Of a stretch of DNA of 64,000 bases, positions 62,066-64,000 are shown in pieces (the stretch's first letter is position 1; every line of letters begins with the position of its first letter). Location of the stretch: contig JAJDED010000028.1 of NCBI GenBank assembly GCA_029259915.1, forward strand, positions 1-64,000, in the 5' to 3' direction. A program made the position numbers and the translations under genes. The notes below the pieces were generated by a model. That model was not told where the DNA came from. It saw nothing but the letters and a program-made list of their open reading frames with translations, and ran no database searches. The stretch is from Planctomycetota bacterium (lineage in GTDB: Bacteria > Planctomycetota > Planctomycetia > Pirellulales > Lacipirellulaceae).

Positions 62066-64000
62066 ATGCCCGCATCTTCCCGACAAACCTCATTACCCGG
62101 CATGGAGCCCGACATTGCCTCCAGCGCGGCAAACGAGAACACCCAAGCCCCCCCGCCGGAGCAGAAGCAGCCAGAGTCACACGAAGACCAACCAGAATCG
62201 CTCAAAGATTGGACCATCTATGCGGTCGACTCCCACTCGCTGATTTTTCAAGTTTTTCACGCCTTGCCCGAGATGACCAGCCCACAAGGCGAACCGGTGG
62301 GGGCCGTCTATGGTTTTGTCCGCGACTTGTTGCAACTCCTGGAAACCAAGCAACCCGATGCGCTAGTTTGTGCCTTCGACCTGCCGGGAGGAACTTTCCG
62401 ACACGAACTCTACTCCGGCTACAAAGCCGACCGCGGTTCGATGCCGGAGGATTTGGTGTCGCAAATCCCAAAAATTCGCGAAGTCCTCGCGGCGCTAGGA
62501 ATCCCCATTCTCGATAGCCCCGGCTATGAAGCCGACGACGTACTGGCAACCATCGCCCACGAGTGCAACGCGCTCCAGGGCAATTGTCTGATAGTAACCG
62601 GCGACAAAGATTGCCGGCAACTAATTACCGACCGCGTGGCGATTTACAACATCCGCAAAAACAGCGTGTACGATGCGTCCCACCTCGAAGCCGATTGGGG
62701 AATCCGGCCCGACCAAGTCGTCGATTTCCAATCGCTAGTCGGCGACAAAGTCGACAACGTACCCGGCGTGCCACTGATTGGGCCCAAGTTCGCCCAGGAG
62801 TTACTCGCCAAGTACGACAACCTCGAAGCGGTGCTCGACAACGCCGAGGAAGTCTCCGGCACGAAGCGGCGAGAAAATCTCACCAAGCATCGCGACGACG
62901 CGCTACTCTCGCAAAAACTGGTCCGACTAGATACGGCTGTGCCAGTTACTCCCGATTGGAACGCCACCCGCGTCGGAGGATTCGACCACGAACGCTTGGC
63001 AAAGTTGTTCCAAGATTTCGGCTTCCGCTCGTTTGCGGAAAGAGCCTTGGCCATCGATGGCAAGGAAACTTCCGTTGTTTCAAAAGAGTCTGTCTCTGGC
63101 GATTACCAAATCGTCGATACACACGAGGCCATGGAAAAACTGGTCGCCACGCTTCGCGAGCAAACACTCATTTCCATCGACACCGAAACCACCGCCATCA
63201 ATCCTCGCACCGCCGAGATTGTCGGCTACGCGATTGCTTATCAAGCCGGTGAAGGTTTTTACATACCTGTCCGCGGGCCCGCAGGCGAACAATTTCTCGA
63301 CCCTCAGCTCGTCGCGGACCAACTTCGACCAATTTTAGAAGACCCCACAATCGCCAAGTTGGGACAGAATTTGAAATACGACATGGTCGTCTTGCGCAGC
63401 GCCGGAATCCGTTTGGCCGGGGCGTCGTTCGACACGATGGTCGCCAGCTATCTGCTCGACGCCGGTCAGCGAAGCCATAGTCTCGATCAACTCGCGTCCC
63501 GATACCTGGGACATACCACCATCAAAATCGATTCGCTAATCGGCACCGGCAAAGACCAGAAACGGATGGACGAAGTCCCCATTGCCCAAGTCGGCCCCTA
63601 CGCCGCCGAAGACGCCGATATCCCCTTACAACTTGCGCCAATTTTGTCCAAGCAATTGGTCGACAATGGCCTCGAAGAGCTCAATCAAACCGTGGAAGTA
63701 CCGCTGATCGAAATCCTGGCGGAGATGGAATTCCAAGGAATCAGCGTCAACCCGAAACGACTCGGCGAACTCAGCAAACAATACGGGGCAACGCTGAATG
63801 AGTTGGAAAAAGAAATCGAAGAGATGGCCGGCCATCCTTTGAACATCGGCTCACCGAAGCAATTGCGGGAACTCCTGTTTTCAGAACTCGGACTGCCTGT
63901 CATGAAGAAAACCAAGACGGGCCCCAGCACCGATGCGAGCGTGTTGGAGCAATTGGCCGAGCACCATCCGCTGCCGGCAAAAATCGTCGAGTACCGCAAA
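62066..64000 (+). CDS. polA: DNA polymerase I (5' part; gene runs off the window)
   Basis: An open frame of 645 codons without a stop. After a Pro/Glu-rich extension (1-46) comes the 5'-nuclease domain (about 48-310): 'IYAVDSHSLIFQVFHAL', 'AFDLPGGTFRHELYSGYKAD', 'GYEADDVLATIA', 'VTGDKDCRQL' and helix-hairpin-helix 'DNVPGVPLIGPKFAQELL'. The 3'-5' proofreading domain follows, with DEDD residues in 'LISIDTETTAINPRTAEIVG' (Asp372, Glu374) and 'LGQNLKYDMVVLR'. The polymerase domain begins near residue 535 ('ILAEMEFQGISVN') and is cut by the window end. It repairs DNA and removes Okazaki primers. ATG at 62066 or 62102; the longer extension is unusual but open. Confidence 0.93.
   Translation, partial: MPASSRQTSLPGMEPDIASSAANENTQAPPPEQKQPESHEDQPESLKDWTIYAVDSHSLIFQVFHALPEMTSPQGEPVGAVYGFVRDLLQLLETKQPDALVCAFDLPGGTFRHELYSGYKADRGSMPEDLVSQIPKIREVLAALGIPILDSPGYEADDVLATIAHECNALQGNCLIVTGDKDCRQLITDRVAIYNIRKNSVYDASHLEADWGIRPDQVVDFQSLVGDKVDNVPGVPLIGPKFAQELLAKYDNLEAVLDNAEEVSGTKRRENLTKHRDDALLSQKLVRLDTAVPVTPDWNATRVGGFDHERLAKLFQDFGFRSFAERALAIDGKETSVVSKESVSGDYQIVDTHEAMEKLVATLREQTLISIDTETTAINPRTAEIVGYAIAYQAGEGFYIPVRGPAGEQFLDPQLVADQLRPILEDPTIAKLGQNLKYDMVVLRSAGIRLAGASFDTMVASYLLDAGQRSHSLDQLASRYLGHTTIKIDSLIGTGKDQKRMDEVPIAQVGPYAAEDADIPLQLAPILSKQLVDNGLEELNQTVEVPLIEILAEMEFQGISVNPKRLGELSKQYGATLNELEKEIEEMAGHPLNIGSPKQLRELLFSELGLPVMKKTKTGPSTDASVLEQLAEHHPLPAKIVEYRK

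Overview
The window comes from a planctomycete chromosome, most likely Pirellulales (Pirellula/Lacipirellula-type). The evidence is the LEPR-XLL N-terminal motif, PEP-CTERM proteins carrying dockerin repeats, DUF1559 prepilin-like proteins with an H-x-DG signature, ECF sigma factors beside Ser/Thr kinases or a membrane 'LDR..FLAGQAS' protein, and gene neighbourhoods typical of that order. The genus assignment is inference. The window opens inside a 23S rRNA gene and ends inside polA.

Layout. 1-610: 23S 3' end, 5S rRNA and an intrinsic terminator. 782-3389: a translationally coupled trio of ECF sigma factor, putative anti-sigma membrane protein and exported protein. 3683-14319: surface and signalling genes, namely a membrane-anchored protein, a PEP-CTERM protein preceded by a structured, terminator-like leader, a DUF1559 protein, a 1109-aa LEPR/matrixin-like/dockerin protein, and an ECF sigma plus TPR kinase pair. 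14600-27136: a small exported protein, a stretch with decayed dockerin pieces, and a same-strand run of six PEP-CTERM/dockerin proteins. The last of these is fused in frame to a DUF1559 prepilin-like domain and is translationally coupled to a HEAT-repeat lipoprotein. 27150-38194: a glycan assembly, modification and export cluster (MurG-like GT, two GT4, an ABC exporter, a sulfotransferase, a twin APH-fold protein, a GT2, and a convergent FkbM methyltransferase). 38433-42278: genes related to EboF (phosphodiesterase superfamily) and EboB (TatD superfamily) with two unknown proteins. 42493-44600: a HEAT-repeat protein and a coupled membrane protein. 44972-52043: a fused ResB-CcsA cytochrome c maturation protein, a lipoprotein, a protein with an HTH-like N terminus and a C-terminal membrane anchor, and a small exported protein. 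52339-64000: housekeeping genes: a HisN-type phosphatase, rpmB-gatC-gatA-gatB, a SAM hydrolase (DUF62), bioA, a class I glutamine amidotransferase, a coiled-coil membrane protein and polA.

How the genes work together. The first half mostly makes envelope and exported proteins, with regulators that could sense the envelope. The middle could make and export a sulfated, possibly phosphorylated glycan. The right end is core metabolism and translation. No exosortase, cohesin, prepilin peptidase, transposase, integrase, CRISPR array or tRNA gene was recognised.

The most unusual items are: (i) the 1108-aa ORF joining a PEP-CTERM protein to a type IV prepilin-like DUF1559 protein, which could be a polyprotein cut by two different sorting proteases; (ii) a terminator-like structured leader 60 bp upstream of a PEP-CTERM gene; (iii) the eboF/eboB-like genes beside the glycan cluster; (iv) many families of short phrase-like inverted repeats between genes, one of them translated inside a prepilin leader.
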